Source of the DNA: JASHPR01 sp963844655
Lineage (GTDB): Bacteria > Actinomycetota > Actinomycetes > Streptosporangiales > Streptosporangiaceae
Assembly (NCBI GenBank): GCA_963844655.1
Contig: CAWJPA010000002.1
Location: 620,001 to 684,000, forward strand
Direction: 5' to 3'
DNA length: 64,000 nt
A program made the translations under genes and the position numbers. Below, one piece after another: positions 32,927 to 41,002 of this stretch. The notes under the pieces were generated by a model, which did not search any database, was not told the DNA's origin, and was given only the letters and a program-made list of their open reading frames with translations. Position 1 is the first letter of the stretch, and each line of letters begins with the position of its first letter.

Positions 32927-33721
32927 TCAGGCCAGGGTGTCCGAGACGCGGAGCAGGTCCACCGGGGTATCGCCCTGCCCGGGCTCGTGGATAAGCCAGA
33001 TATTGGGCTCCCAGTACTCGCCGAGATCGGCCTCCCGGTTGATGCGCACGGTGGCCAGGCCGGCCGGGAACACGTACTCCGCGGACTCAGGGAACGGCAT
33101 CCGCGTCCACGTCTCCCACTCGGCGACGGTCCCCGTGATGTGCAGCGAGCGCGGCACCACCGGCCCCATCCGCGCGCCGAGCCGGCGGTGCACCCGCACC
33201 CACGGATCGAACGGCGACCCGTCGTCCCGGGTCCAGCGGGCGTAACGGTCGATGGGGATCGTGGGGTAGCGCTCCTTGAGCGTGGGGCGGACCGGGGCGA
33301 TCAGGTACGCCAGGCCGGCGTCGCGCGCCAGCCGGGACATGGCCCGCAGCAGCACGCCCGACAGGCCGCGGCCGCGGTGCCGGGGCACGACCTCGGCGGC
33401 CAGCCCGGCCAGCGCCGTGGGCCAGCCGCCTTCCGACCGCAGGCCGAACCCGGCGGTGATCGTCGCGTCGATGCCCGGGCCGAGATTCTCGTCGGTGCCG
33501 TCCCAGGCGACCGGGATCGTGTGCCCCTCGGCCACCACCTGGCCATCATCGGTGTCGGCCACCACGAACTGCCAGTCGCCGAACACGTCGTACAGGCGCC
33601 CCCAGTAGCCGTTAAGCACGTCGCCGTGCAGGTTGTACTCGGGCCATATCGCGGCCGACAGGTCGCCGATCTTGTCCCACAGTTCCGGCCGCTCGCTGTA
33701 GCGCACTATCTCTAAGCCCAC
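32927..33721 (-). CDS. GNAT-family N-acetyltransferase
   Basis: 264 aa. The acetyl-CoA loop is visible as VPRHRGRGLSGVLLRAMSRLARDAGL in the middle of the protein, flanked by FVVADTDDGQVVAEGHTIPVAWDG and YLIAPVRPTLKERYP. The long C-terminal part (about 100 residues) is beyond the basic GNAT core and may form the acceptor site. The GTG at 33721 has a CATAAT -10 hexamer (33730-33735) only eight bases ahead, so the mRNA is probably leaderless. Target unknown. Confidence 0.85.
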   Translation of the reverse strand: MGLEIVRYSERPELWDKIGDLSAAIWPEYNLHGDVLNGYWGRLYDVFGDWQFVVADTDDGQVVAEGHTIPVAWDGTDENLGPGIDATITAGFGLRSEGGWPTALAGLAAEVVPRHRGRGLSGVLLRAMSRLARDAGLAYLIAPVRPTLKERYPTIPIDRYARWTRDDGSPFDPWVRVHRRLGARMGPVVPRSLHITGTVAEWETWTRMPFPESAEYVFPAGLATVRINREADLGEYWEPNIWLIHEPGQGDTPVDLLRVSDTLA

Positions 33722-33729
33722 CCTTGCAT

Positions 33730-33735
33730 TATGAA
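33730..33735 (-). promoter_or_regulatory. -10 element of a probable leaderless promoter
   Basis: On the minus strand CATAAT ends eight bases before the GTG of the acetyltransferase gene. No ribosome site fits the start, which supports leaderless expression. The -35 is not clear. Confidence 0.4.
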
Positions 33736-33951
33736 CATCATCGGATGGGCTGATCGCCGGTATGTCTTACATTTAGCTCCTGGCGGATTCTGTGAGACCG
33801 AATACCGTTCACCGGCGGTGCGGTGAGAGCCGCCCCGCTCCCGGCCGACCTCCCCCACGATCACAGAGCCGGAGCAGAGCGGGCTCAGATGTGATCAAGA
33901 AGGTGCAGGAACAGTGCGCCGCCCGCCGGTGTTGATACCTGCGGAGGTTTG

Positions 33952-33971
33952 CCGCCGGCCGCAGCCGGCGG
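33952..33971 (+). promoter_or_regulatory. Hairpin abutting the ribosome site of the zinc-ribbon/HTH gene
   Basis: Perfect 8-bp stem CCGCCGGC/GCCGGCGG with loop CGCA, ending ten bases before ATG 33982. GGATAAGGA follows directly, so the stem could limit ribosome access or mark a structured leader. The remaining 260-bp gap upstream (33722-33951) shows only short repeats such as TCACC/GGTGA. Confidence 0.45.
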
Positions 33972-33981
33972 GATAAGGATA

Positions 33982-34452
33982 ATGGCGCATTGCATCACCT
34001 GCGGGACCGAACTGCATCCCGAGCGGGCAAAGAAATACAATTACTGCATGGCCCCCGAGTGCCAGGAGAAAAACGCCAAGGGCCTGACGATGGTGGCCAT
34101 CGGCATGAATAAGGCGGCCGAGGAATTCCTCATTCTCGACGAGGATACCCGCGAGGATCTGGCCAGCGGAAAATACCGCGATCAGCGGCGCGGGTCGTTC
34201 GGCACGTCCGCCGCGGCGCCGGCGCGCCCGGCCGGGCCTGGCCCCGCGGTGCCCGCACCCCGCCCGGGTCCCCCGAAGCCGGCCCGGCGCGCACCCGCCC
34301 CGTCCCGGCAGTGGACCGGCAAGCAGGAGCGGCTCGCGCTGCTCTACAACGAGCAGGGCCTCCGGCCTGCTGAGATCGCGCAGAAGCTCGGCGTGAGCTC
34401 CTACCTGGTGACCCAGATCATCCTGGCCGCCAAGAACAGGGCGAAGATCTAG
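33982..34452 (+). CDS. Zinc-ribbon protein with C-terminal HTH
   Basis: 156 aa. An N-terminal Cys cluster (CITCGTELHPERAKKYNYCMAPECQ) forms a likely zinc ribbon. A helical stretch, a Pro/Ala-rich disordered linker (about 75-115) and a C-terminal helix-turn-helix (ERLALLYNEQGLRPAEIAQKLGVSSYLVTQIILAAKNRAKI) follow. It is probably a small DNA-binding protein. The ATG follows GGATAAGGATA. The Cys pattern and linker resemble uncharacterised actinobacterial proteins; no function can be given. It converges on the gene at 34532. Confidence 0.75.
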   Translation: MAHCITCGTELHPERAKKYNYCMAPECQEKNAKGLTMVAIGMNKAAEEFLILDEDTREDLASGKYRDQRRGSFGTSAAAPARPAGPGPAVPAPRPGPPKPARRAPAPSRQWTGKQERLALLYNEQGLRPAEIAQKLGVSSYLVTQIILAAKNRAKI

Positions 34453-34531
34453 GGCCATTACGCCACTGGTGCGGCTCGGTCGGCCACACCGGCCTGATCG
34501 CGACGGCCGCGAGACCGCCCGGGAGGGCCGG

Positions 34532-34783
34532 TCAGCCGCGGCGAGGTGATCGCGACGGGAGGGCCGCGTCCGCGCCGGCCACCGGGTTTTCCCGCAGTAT
34601 GAGCGATTCCATTGGCCCGTTGAACCAGTGGCCGCGCGGGCACCGGATCCTTACGCTCTCCAGCGGCCCGTCGGTGGATTCGGCCGCGTACCTGTCCTGT
34701 ACTTCGGCGGGCAGCCCACACCGGGCCACGCCATGCTTATTGAGATATTCCGGGCAGTCAAGGAACATCACGCCGGTTTCCAT
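34532..34783 (-). CDS. Small conserved protein with Cys-containing zinc-ribbon-like motifs
   Basis: 83 aa from ATG 34783, which has a GGGGGC site; ATG 34813 would add ten residues. VMFLDCPEYLNKHGVARCGLPAEVQDRY and VRIRCPRGHWFNGPMESL recall a recurrent small actinobacterial family that I know only as hypothetical. Three cysteines plus histidines (C, C, C-P-R-G-H) could bind zinc. Convergent with the zinc-ribbon/HTH gene and divergent from the MDR oxidoreductase. No function assigned. Confidence 0.7.
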   Translation of the reverse strand: METGVMFLDCPEYLNKHGVARCGLPAEVQDRYAAESTDGPLESVRIRCPRGHWFNGPMESLILRENPVAGADAALPSRSPRRG

Positions 34784-34880
34784 CAGTAGCCCCCGATCAG
34801 CGATCGTTGTCACGATGCCGCTTGCGGGTTAAGAGCCCCTGGTGACAGCCGTGATACATCCGGGCGCGGGAGGGAGCCAC

Positions 34881-35846
34881 ATGCGAGCCGCCGGGGTACA
34901 CGGCATCGGCGCGGCGGTCGAGCCGCTGGAACTGCCCGCGCCGCGCGCGCTGCGGACCGGCGAGGTGCTGCTCGATGTGCGCGCCTGCGGACTGGGCAAC
35001 TGGGACGACATCGCCCGCACCGGCGGCTGGGACCTCGGTGCCCAGCCGCCCATGGCGCTCGGTGTGGAGGCGGCCGGGATCGTGATCGCGGCCGGCGCTG
35101 AGGCCGGCGGGTTCGGCGTCGGCGACCGGGTGGTCACGCACTCGCTGCCGCTGCGCGAGCAGGGGTGCTGGGCGGAACGGTTCGTCGCGGCCGCCGAGCA
35201 CGTGGCGCCGCTGCCGCCGGGCGTGCCGTGGGACACCGCCGGGGCGCTGCCGGTTCCGGCGCTCACGGCGGACCAGGCGCTGCGTGACGGGGTGGACGCC
35301 CGGGCCGGGCAGACCGTGCTGGTGCACGGAGCCGGGGGCGTGACCGGGGGCCTGCTCGTCCAGGTCGCGGCGCACCTGGGGGCCACGGTGATCGCCACGG
35401 GAAGCCCGCACAGCGCGGAGCGCATCCGCGGGCTGGGCGCCAGCGAGGTCGTGGACTACCGCGACGCTGGCTGGCCCGAGCGGGTGCGCTCGCTGACCGG
35501 CGGCGGTGCCGACGCGGCGGTGAACGCGGCCAGGGACGGCGCGGCGGACGCGGCGCGGGCGGTCCGGGATGGCGGCTCGCTGGCCACGATCACGTCGGAC
35601 CCGCCAGAACCCGGGCGGGGCATCACCGTCCGGGAGATCTATGTCGCCCCGGACGGGCCGCGGCTGCGCCGCCTGGCCGGGCTGCTCGCGCAGGGCGTGA
35701 TCACCGTGACCGTGGGCCAGCGGTATCCGCTGGAGCAGGCGGCTGCGGCCCTGGACGCGGTGCGGCGCGGCGCCCACGGGACGGCAGTGGTCCTGCAGCC
35801 GGTGTCTGGTAGGACGGTACTGACCGATCGGCGACCTTCGGCCTAA
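34881..35846 (+). CDS. MDR-family NADPH:quinone oxidoreductase-like protein
   Basis: 321 aa, quinone-oxidoreductase branch of medium-chain dehydrogenases. A GroES-like N-terminal domain is followed by the Rossmann motif VLVHGAGGVTGGLLVQVAAHLGATVIATG. Zinc-binding residues of alcohol dehydrogenases are not evident, consistent with a zinc-free NADPH-dependent reductase. ATG 34881 has a GGGAGGGAG site; the in-frame GTG at 34842 is less likely. It is followed 14 bases later by the MFS gene, so the two are likely co-expressed. Confidence 0.9.
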   Translation: MRAAGVHGIGAAVEPLELPAPRALRTGEVLLDVRACGLGNWDDIARTGGWDLGAQPPMALGVEAAGIVIAAGAEAGGFGVGDRVVTHSLPLREQGCWAERFVAAAEHVAPLPPGVPWDTAGALPVPALTADQALRDGVDARAGQTVLVHGAGGVTGGLLVQVAAHLGATVIATGSPHSAERIRGLGASEVVDYRDAGWPERVRSLTGGGADAAVNAARDGAADAARAVRDGGSLATITSDPPEPGRGITVREIYVAPDGPRLRRLAGLLAQGVITVTVGQRYPLEQAAAALDAVRRGAHGTAVVLQPVSGRTVLTDRRPSA

Positions 35847-35859
35847 CTGGTGGTTCACG

Positions 35860-37377
35860 ATGAGCAGTCCGGCCGGGGCGGCTAGCCCGCCCGGCGACCC
35901 GGGCCTGGTCTACGCCAGCGCGCGCGGGCGGTGGGTCCTGCTCGCTACCGTGCTCGGGTCCGCGGTCGCGTCCATCGACGCGACCGTCGTGGGCATCGCG
36001 CTGCCCGCCATCGGCCGGGAGTTCAACGTCGGCATCGAATCCCTGCAGTGGGTCGTCACCGCGTACACGCTGACCCTGGCCGGCCTGCTGCTGCTGGCCG
36101 GCTCGCTCGGCGACAAGTACGGCCGCAAGCGGATCTTCCTGACCGGTGTCATCTGGTTCGCGCTCGCGTCCCTGCTCTGCTCGGTCGCGCCGACGTCGGG
36201 CGTCCTCATCGGCGCCCGGGCCCTGCAGGGCGTCGGCGCGGCGCTGCTGACCCCGGGCAGCCTCGCCATCCTGCAGGCCACGTTCCGGCCCGACGACCGC
36301 GGCAAGGCCATCGGGGCCTGGTCCGGCTTCGCCGGCGTCGGCACCGCGATCGGGCCGTTCATCGGCGGCTGGCTGGTGTCGGCGGTGTCCTGGCGGCTGA
36401 TCTTCGTGATCAACCTGCCGCTCGCGGTCCTGGTCATCGCCGTGACGCTGCGCCACGTGCCGGAGACGCGCGATCCCGAGGCGACCGAGCCCATCGACAT
36501 GATCGGCGCCGCCCTGGCCACGCTCGGCCTGATCGGGCTGACCTACGGGCTGATCCAGGGCCCGGCCGCGGGCTGGTCCAGCGGCCCGGTGCTGGCCGCA
36601 CTGATCGGCGGCGTCGTCCTGCTCGGCGCCTTTGTCTGGTGGGAGCACCGCACCCCGACGCCGATGCTGGAGCTCAGCCTGTTCTCCTCCAGGCAGTTCA
36701 CCTCCACCAACGTGGTCACGTTCGTGGTGTACGGCGCGATCGGCGGCGCGCTGTTCCTGCTGCCCATCCAGCTGCAGCAGGTCTCGGGCTACTCACCCCT
36801 GGAGGCGGGGATCTCGCTGCTGCCGGTCACCGCGATCACGCTCGTGCTGTCCTCCCGGTCCGGGGCGCTCGCGGCCCGCATCGGCCCGCGGCTCCAGATG
36901 AGCGTCGGGCCCGTTCTGGTGGGCGCCGGCATCGCCCTGTTCGCCCTGATCGGCCCGACCGGGGACTACCTCACCGAGGTACTGCCCGGGGTGCTCGTCT
37001 TCGGCTTCGGCCTGGCCGTCACCGTGGCCCCGCTGACCTCGACCGCGCTGGAAGCGGTGCCGGCCGAGCACGCCGGCATGGCCTCGGCCGTCAACAACGA
37101 CGTCGCGCGCGCCGCCGCGCTCATCGCCGTGGCCCTGCTGCCCGCGGCGGGCGGCATCACCGGGGACGTCTACCGTAATCCCCCCGAGTTCTCCGCCGGG
37201 TTCCACACGGCCTCGTTGATCTCGGCCGGGCTGTGCGTGCTCGGCGGCGTGCTGGCCGCGGTCACGATCCGCAACCCGCGCCGCGCCGCCGCTCCGGCGC
37301 AGCAGCCGTTCCACTGCGCCGTGGACGCGCCACCGCAGGTGGCCATCCAGCCCGCCCCGGCCGCCGCGCAGAGCTAG
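35860..37377 (+). CDS. MFS drug:H+ antiporter, DHA2 (14-helix) family
   Basis: 505 aa with about 14 membrane helices. Motif A GSLGDKYGRKRIFLTG and the family opening VLGSAVASIDATVVGIALPAIGREF-type segment mark EmrB/QacA-like exporters. It should export hydrophobic compounds using the proton gradient. The C-terminal 45 residues are a Pro/Ala-rich cytoplasmic tail. Start ATG 35860 is 14 bases after the quinone-oxidoreductase-like gene. It ends nine bases from the convergent VOC gene. Substrate unknown. Confidence 0.93.
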   Translation: MSSPAGAASPPGDPGLVYASARGRWVLLATVLGSAVASIDATVVGIALPAIGREFNVGIESLQWVVTAYTLTLAGLLLLAGSLGDKYGRKRIFLTGVIWFALASLLCSVAPTSGVLIGARALQGVGAALLTPGSLAILQATFRPDDRGKAIGAWSGFAGVGTAIGPFIGGWLVSAVSWRLIFVINLPLAVLVIAVTLRHVPETRDPEATEPIDMIGAALATLGLIGLTYGLIQGPAAGWSSGPVLAALIGGVVLLGAFVWWEHRTPTPMLELSLFSSRQFTSTNVVTFVVYGAIGGALFLLPIQLQQVSGYSPLEAGISLLPVTAITLVLSSRSGALAARIGPRLQMSVGPVLVGAGIALFALIGPTGDYLTEVLPGVLVFGFGLAVTVAPLTSTALEAVPAEHAGMASAVNNDVARAAALIAVALLPAAGGITGDVYRNPPEFSAGFHTASLISAGLCVLGGVLAAVTIRNPRRAAAPAQQPFHCAVDAPPQVAIQPAPAAAQS

Positions 37378-37385
37378 CCGTAGGG

Positions 37386-37775
37386 TCAGGGCGCCGGCTG
37401 GTAGTTGCTGAGCTCGATGAGGTTGCCGTCCGGGTCGCGGATGTAGACGCTCTCGATGGTCCCGGTCGCGCCCGTCCGCAGGACCGGGCCCTCCTCGACC
37501 GCGACCCTGTGGGCGGCCAGGTGCGCCAGGACCTCGGCGATCGGGCTGGCCGCGATCAGGCAGACGTCCGCGCTGCCCGGCGTCGGCCGCGCTGCCTTCG
37601 GCTCGAGCTCGCGGCCCGCCTGGTGCAGGTTGATCTTGGCGTTGCCGAAGGTCAGGGCCCGCCGGCCGTCGCCGAACGTCACCGCGCGCAGGCCCAGCAC
37701 CTCGGTGTAGAACTCCACCGTCCTGGCCACATCGGTCACGGTCAGCACCAGATGATCAAGCCGGTCGATCCGCAC
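37386..37775 (-). CDS. VOC-superfamily protein (glyoxalase/dioxygenase-like)
   Basis: 129 aa. RLDHLVLTVTDVARTVEFYTEVLGL and a C-terminal IRDPDGNLIELSNY give the metal-ligand His near the N-terminus and the terminal Glu of VOC enzymes. FGNAKINLHQAG supplies another candidate ligand. Close in style to the VOC proteins annotated as virulence-type glyoxalases. It follows the second VOC gene by 22 bases on the same strand, so the pair is probably one operon and may be a tandem duplication with divergence. Confidence 0.9.
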   Translation of the reverse strand: MRIDRLDHLVLTVTDVARTVEFYTEVLGLRAVTFGDGRRALTFGNAKINLHQAGRELEPKAARPTPGSADVCLIAASPIAEVLAHLAAHRVAVEEGPVLRTGATGTIESVYIRDPDGNLIELSNYQPAP

Positions 37776-37797
37776 CCGGCCTCCTTCCCGCGGCCGG

Positions 37798-38184
37798 CTA
37801 GCGGCCGCTGCCGTAGGGCCGCGTGATGATCTCGAGAAGATGGCCGTCGGGGTCGGCGAAATACACGCCGCGGCCGCCGTCTCGTTGGTTGACCTCCCCC
37901 GGCCGGGTCCGGCCGGGATCGGCCCAGTAGTCCAGGCCCTGCTCGCTGAGGCGGCCGAAGGCGTCGTCGAACTCGTGCTCGCCGACCAGGAACGCGTAGT
38001 GCTGCGGCGTGAACTCGCTGCTGGTCTCGCTGAAGTCCAGGGACACCCCGTTGTCGGCCTCGACCACGAGGAAGTGCCCGAATCTGGTGGCCGGCGGCAG
38101 GCCCAGGATCCCGGTCAGGAACGCTGCGGACCGCTGCTGGTCGCGGCACGAGACGATGGTGTGGTTCAGATAAACGCTCACCAC
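37798..38184 (-). CDS. VOC-superfamily protein
   Basis: 128 aa. Likely metal ligands are His in VYLNHTIVSCRD, His in TPQHYAFLVGE and Glu in FADPDGHLLEIITRPYG, the standard set. It is a small cytoplasmic metal-dependent lyase, isomerase or dioxygenase, or a resistance protein; substrate unknown. First gene of a two-gene minus-strand unit. An AT-rich patch with the palindrome AACATGTT (38212-38219) lies in the short divergent gap and may contain both promoters. Confidence 0.9.
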   Translation of the reverse strand: MVSVYLNHTIVSCRDQQRSAAFLTGILGLPPATRFGHFLVVEADNGVSLDFSETSSEFTPQHYAFLVGEHEFDDAFGRLSEQGLDYWADPGRTRPGEVNQRDGGRGVYFADPDGHLLEIITRPYGSGR

Positions 38185-38227
38185 CCGATTCTAACGCCGT
38201 GGCATATATCGAACATGTTATCGTACT

Positions 38228-38491
38228 TTGGTGTTTACCAGCAAAGACTCCGCTGACCGCTATCCGGCTGAGCCGGTGGCGGAGCGGATACCCGCGGGCC
38301 TGATGGTGACGAGCACCCGGCATGAGCCGCGGCATCGCCGGGTCGAGGTGCTGTGCAGCGACCGGGCCTGGCGGCCCGCGGAGATCCTGGCCTGGGCCCG
38401 GTGCCCGGCCGGGTGGGCCGCGCTGATCAGGTGGCCGGACGCCTCGCAGGACTGGCGGGTGTACGACGGCCGCCTCATCCACCCGCTCTGA
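38228..38491 (+). CDS. Small hypothetical protein
   Basis: Up to 87 aa. The core RRVEVLCSDRAWRPAEILAWARCPAGWAALIRWPDASQDWRVYDGRLIHPL is Trp-rich and beta-strand-like, resembling small actinobacterial proteins of unknown role. The start is uncertain: TTG 38228, GTG 38231 or ATG 38303. None has a good ribosome site. Diverges from the VOC pair and is followed by the first LAL regulator on the same strand. Confidence 0.5.
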   Translation: MVFTSKDSADRYPAEPVAERIPAGLMVTSTRHEPRHRRVEVLCSDRAWRPAEILAWARCPAGWAALIRWPDASQDWRVYDGRLIHPL

Positions 38492-38561
38492 ACGGCCGGC
38501 GCCGCGGCCAGACATCCTCGCCGACGCTCCCTTGGGGGCATTGATGGCGGTACCAACGGGT

Positions 38562-38567
38562 GTAGGT
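38562..38567 (+). promoter_or_regulatory. -10 element of a probable leaderless LAL promoter
   Basis: TAGGTT lies eight bases before the GTG at 38576, with TTGATG at 38541-38546 as a possible -35 (15-bp spacer). The only purine stretch, GAGGA, abuts the start, so leaderless translation is plausible. Confidence 0.4.
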
Positions 38568-38575
38568 TCTGAGGA

Positions 38576-40849
38576 GTGAAGCCGGAGGTCATCGATTCAC
38601 TGACGGAAAGCTCCGGGGAACGGTACAGCATCCTGCCGGGGCTCAGCTTTGAGTTGCCGCCGTCTAAGTTCAGCCCTCCAGCCGCGCGCCGCGGGGTGGT
38701 GACCCGGACCACGCTGGTCGAGCGGCTGACCGCCGCGCAGGCACCGTTCATCACGGTCGTGGCCCCGCCGGGTTACGGCAAGACGACGCTGCTGGCGCAG
38801 TGGGCGGAACGCCTCGGGCCGCGCGTGGCGTGGGTCTCCTGTGACGACGCCGATAACGACCCCGTCGTGCTGTTCAGCGCCCTGGCCATGGCCCTGGACC
38901 GGATCGAGTCCGTCGACCCGACGATCTTCTGGACCCTGGCCTCCTCGGGCGCGGGCATCACGGCCGCGCCCCGGCTGGTATCCGCCGCCGCCGCGCTGCA
39001 GCTGCCGGTCACGCTGGTCCTCGATCACGCCGAGGCGGTCACGAACAAGCGGTGCCTGGACAACATCACCGAGCTCGCCCTGCGGCTCCCGCTGGGCTGG
39101 CGGCTCGCCGTGGCCTCGCGCAGCACGGTGCCGCTGCCCACGGCCCGGCTGCGGGCCCAGGGCAGGATCGTGGAGATCACCGCCGCCGACCTGGCCATGG
39201 GCCCGGCGGAAACATCCTCGCTCCTGCAGGGCGCGGGCGTGGAACCCAGCGCGGTGGGCATACCCGAGCTCCTGCAGCGGACCGAGGGCTGGCCGGCCGG
39301 GCTGTATCTCGCGGCGCTGGCCATGAAGGCCGGCCTCGGCCCGAGCGAGGTCGGCTCCGCCTTCACCGGCGACGACCGCTTCATGGGCGACTACCTGCGC
39401 GCCGAGCTACTCAGCCACGTCTCGCCCGACGAGGCCTCCTTCCTCACCCGGACCTCGGTGCTGGACCGGATGTGCGGCCCGCTCTGCGACTCGATCCTGG
39501 GCCGGGCGGGCTCTGCCGCCGTGCTCGAGGGCCTGGAGGCCAGGAACCTGCTGGTGGTGCCCCTCGACCGGCGCCGGGAGTGGTACCGGTACCACCACCT
39601 GCTCCGGGACCTCCTGCAGGCGGAACTCCGTCGGCGGGAGCCCGGCCTGGTTCAGGACCTGCACTTCCGGGCCGCGGCCTGGTACGAGGCGAACGCGATG
39701 CCGGAGGCGGCGATCGAGCACGCCGACGCGGCGGGCGACTACGACCGGGTGGCCCGCCTGGTCCTCGATCTGCAGCAGCCCGTCTGGTCCAGCGGGCGCG
39801 TCGGCACCGTCTTGCGCTGGATGGAGTGGCTCAGCGATGTCACCGCCGCCGAGCACTTCGGCGCGATCGCCGTGCACGGCGCCCTGATCTACGCGCTGCT
39901 CGGTCAGCCGAGCGAAGCCGAGCGCTGGGCGGCCGCCGCGGAACTCGCCTCCCCGGCCGGGATTCTGCCCGACGGGAGCACGATGGCGGGCACGCTGGCC
40001 TACCTGCGCGCGCTCCTGTGCCGCAACGGGATCGACGAGATGCGCCGCGACGCGCAGCTCGCCTGGGAGGGACTGAGCCCGGCGAGCCCGTACCGGGTGA
40101 CGATGCTGTACACCGAGGGCATCGCCTACCTGCTGCAGGGGGACCACGCCGAGGCCGGCCGGATCCTGGCCCGGGCCGTGAACGACGCCACCCGGGCCGG
40201 CGCACTGCCGCTCACCGCCCTCATCCTGGCCGAGCTGTGCCAGGTGGCCGCCGAGCGCGGCGACTGGGACGAGATCACGACGCTCGCGGAGCGCGCGGTG
40301 GGCATCGTGCAGGCCGGGCATTTCGACGACTACTGGACCAGCGCGCTGGTCTACGCGTGGGCCACCCGGTCCGCGCTGCACCGGGGGGACATCACCCGCG
40401 CCCGTTACTACCTCGGGCGCGCGGCCCGGCTCAGGCCGCTGCTCACGTACGCCCTCCCGGTCGTGTCGGTCCAGGCCCTGATCGAGCTGGCCCGCTCCTA
40501 TATCTCGCTGGCCGACCAGGCCGGCGCCGCCACGGTGCTCCGGCAGGCCGACGACATCCTGCAGCAGCGGCCCGACCTCGGCGTCCTCCCGGTGCTGGCC
40601 GGCGAGCTGCGGTCCCAGCTGGCCAGGATCGGTGCCGGTGCCGTGGGCGCGTCGGCGCTGACCGCGGCCGAGCTGCGGCTGCTGCCGCTCCTGTCCACCC
40701 ACCTGTCCTTCCGGGAGATCGGCGAGCGGCTGTACGTGTCGGCGAACACGGTCAAGTCGCAGGCGTACTCCGCGTACAAGAAGCTCGGGGTCACGTCGCG
40801 GAGCGAGGCGGTCGCGCGCGCCCGCGAACTCGGGCTTGACGCACTCTAG
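38576..40849 (+). CDS. Large LuxR-family (LAL/MalT-like) regulator 1
   Basis: 757 aa. A STAND-type ATPase (Walker A VVAPPGYGKTTLL near residue 65, VSCDDADNDP, VTLVLDHAE Walker-B-like) is followed by a long TPR-like helical region. The C-terminus is a LuxR HTH (LTAAELRLLPLLSTHLSFREIGERLYVSANTVKSQAYSAYKKLGV). MalT-type proteins bind an inducer and ATP, oligomerise and activate transcription. It is followed by a second LAL gene in the same direction after 153 bp. Targets could include the neighbouring exporter but this is not shown. Confidence 0.93.
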   Translation: MKPEVIDSLTESSGERYSILPGLSFELPPSKFSPPAARRGVVTRTTLVERLTAAQAPFITVVAPPGYGKTTLLAQWAERLGPRVAWVSCDDADNDPVVLFSALAMALDRIESVDPTIFWTLASSGAGITAAPRLVSAAAALQLPVTLVLDHAEAVTNKRCLDNITELALRLPLGWRLAVASRSTVPLPTARLRAQGRIVEITAADLAMGPAETSSLLQGAGVEPSAVGIPELLQRTEGWPAGLYLAALAMKAGLGPSEVGSAFTGDDRFMGDYLRAELLSHVSPDEASFLTRTSVLDRMCGPLCDSILGRAGSAAVLEGLEARNLLVVPLDRRREWYRYHHLLRDLLQAELRRREPGLVQDLHFRAAAWYEANAMPEAAIEHADAAGDYDRVARLVLDLQQPVWSSGRVGTVLRWMEWLSDVTAAEHFGAIAVHGALIYALLGQPSEAERWAAAAELASPAGILPDGSTMAGTLAYLRALLCRNGIDEMRRDAQLAWEGLSPASPYRVTMLYTEGIAYLLQGDHAEAGRILARAVNDATRAGALPLTALILAELCQVAAERGDWDEITTLAERAVGIVQAGHFDDYWTSALVYAWATRSALHRGDITRARYYLGRAARLRPLLTYALPVVSVQALIELARSYISLADQAGAATVLRQADDILQQRPDLGVLPVLAGELRSQLARIGAGAVGASALTAAELRLLPLLSTHLSFREIGERLYVSANTVKSQAYSAYKKLGVTSRSEAVARARELGLDAL

Positions 40850-41002
40850 GCCGATCTTCATACCAACCGCATGATGCGCAACCGGCACGACGGGCGTTTG
40901 CTGGTGATGACGGCCTGGCGGCTGCCGTTAGCGGCCTGCCTAGACGTCCGGAAGGTAAGAGCACGGGCAGCGCGCCGACACGGGAGGGACGCGGAGCTAC
41001 CG

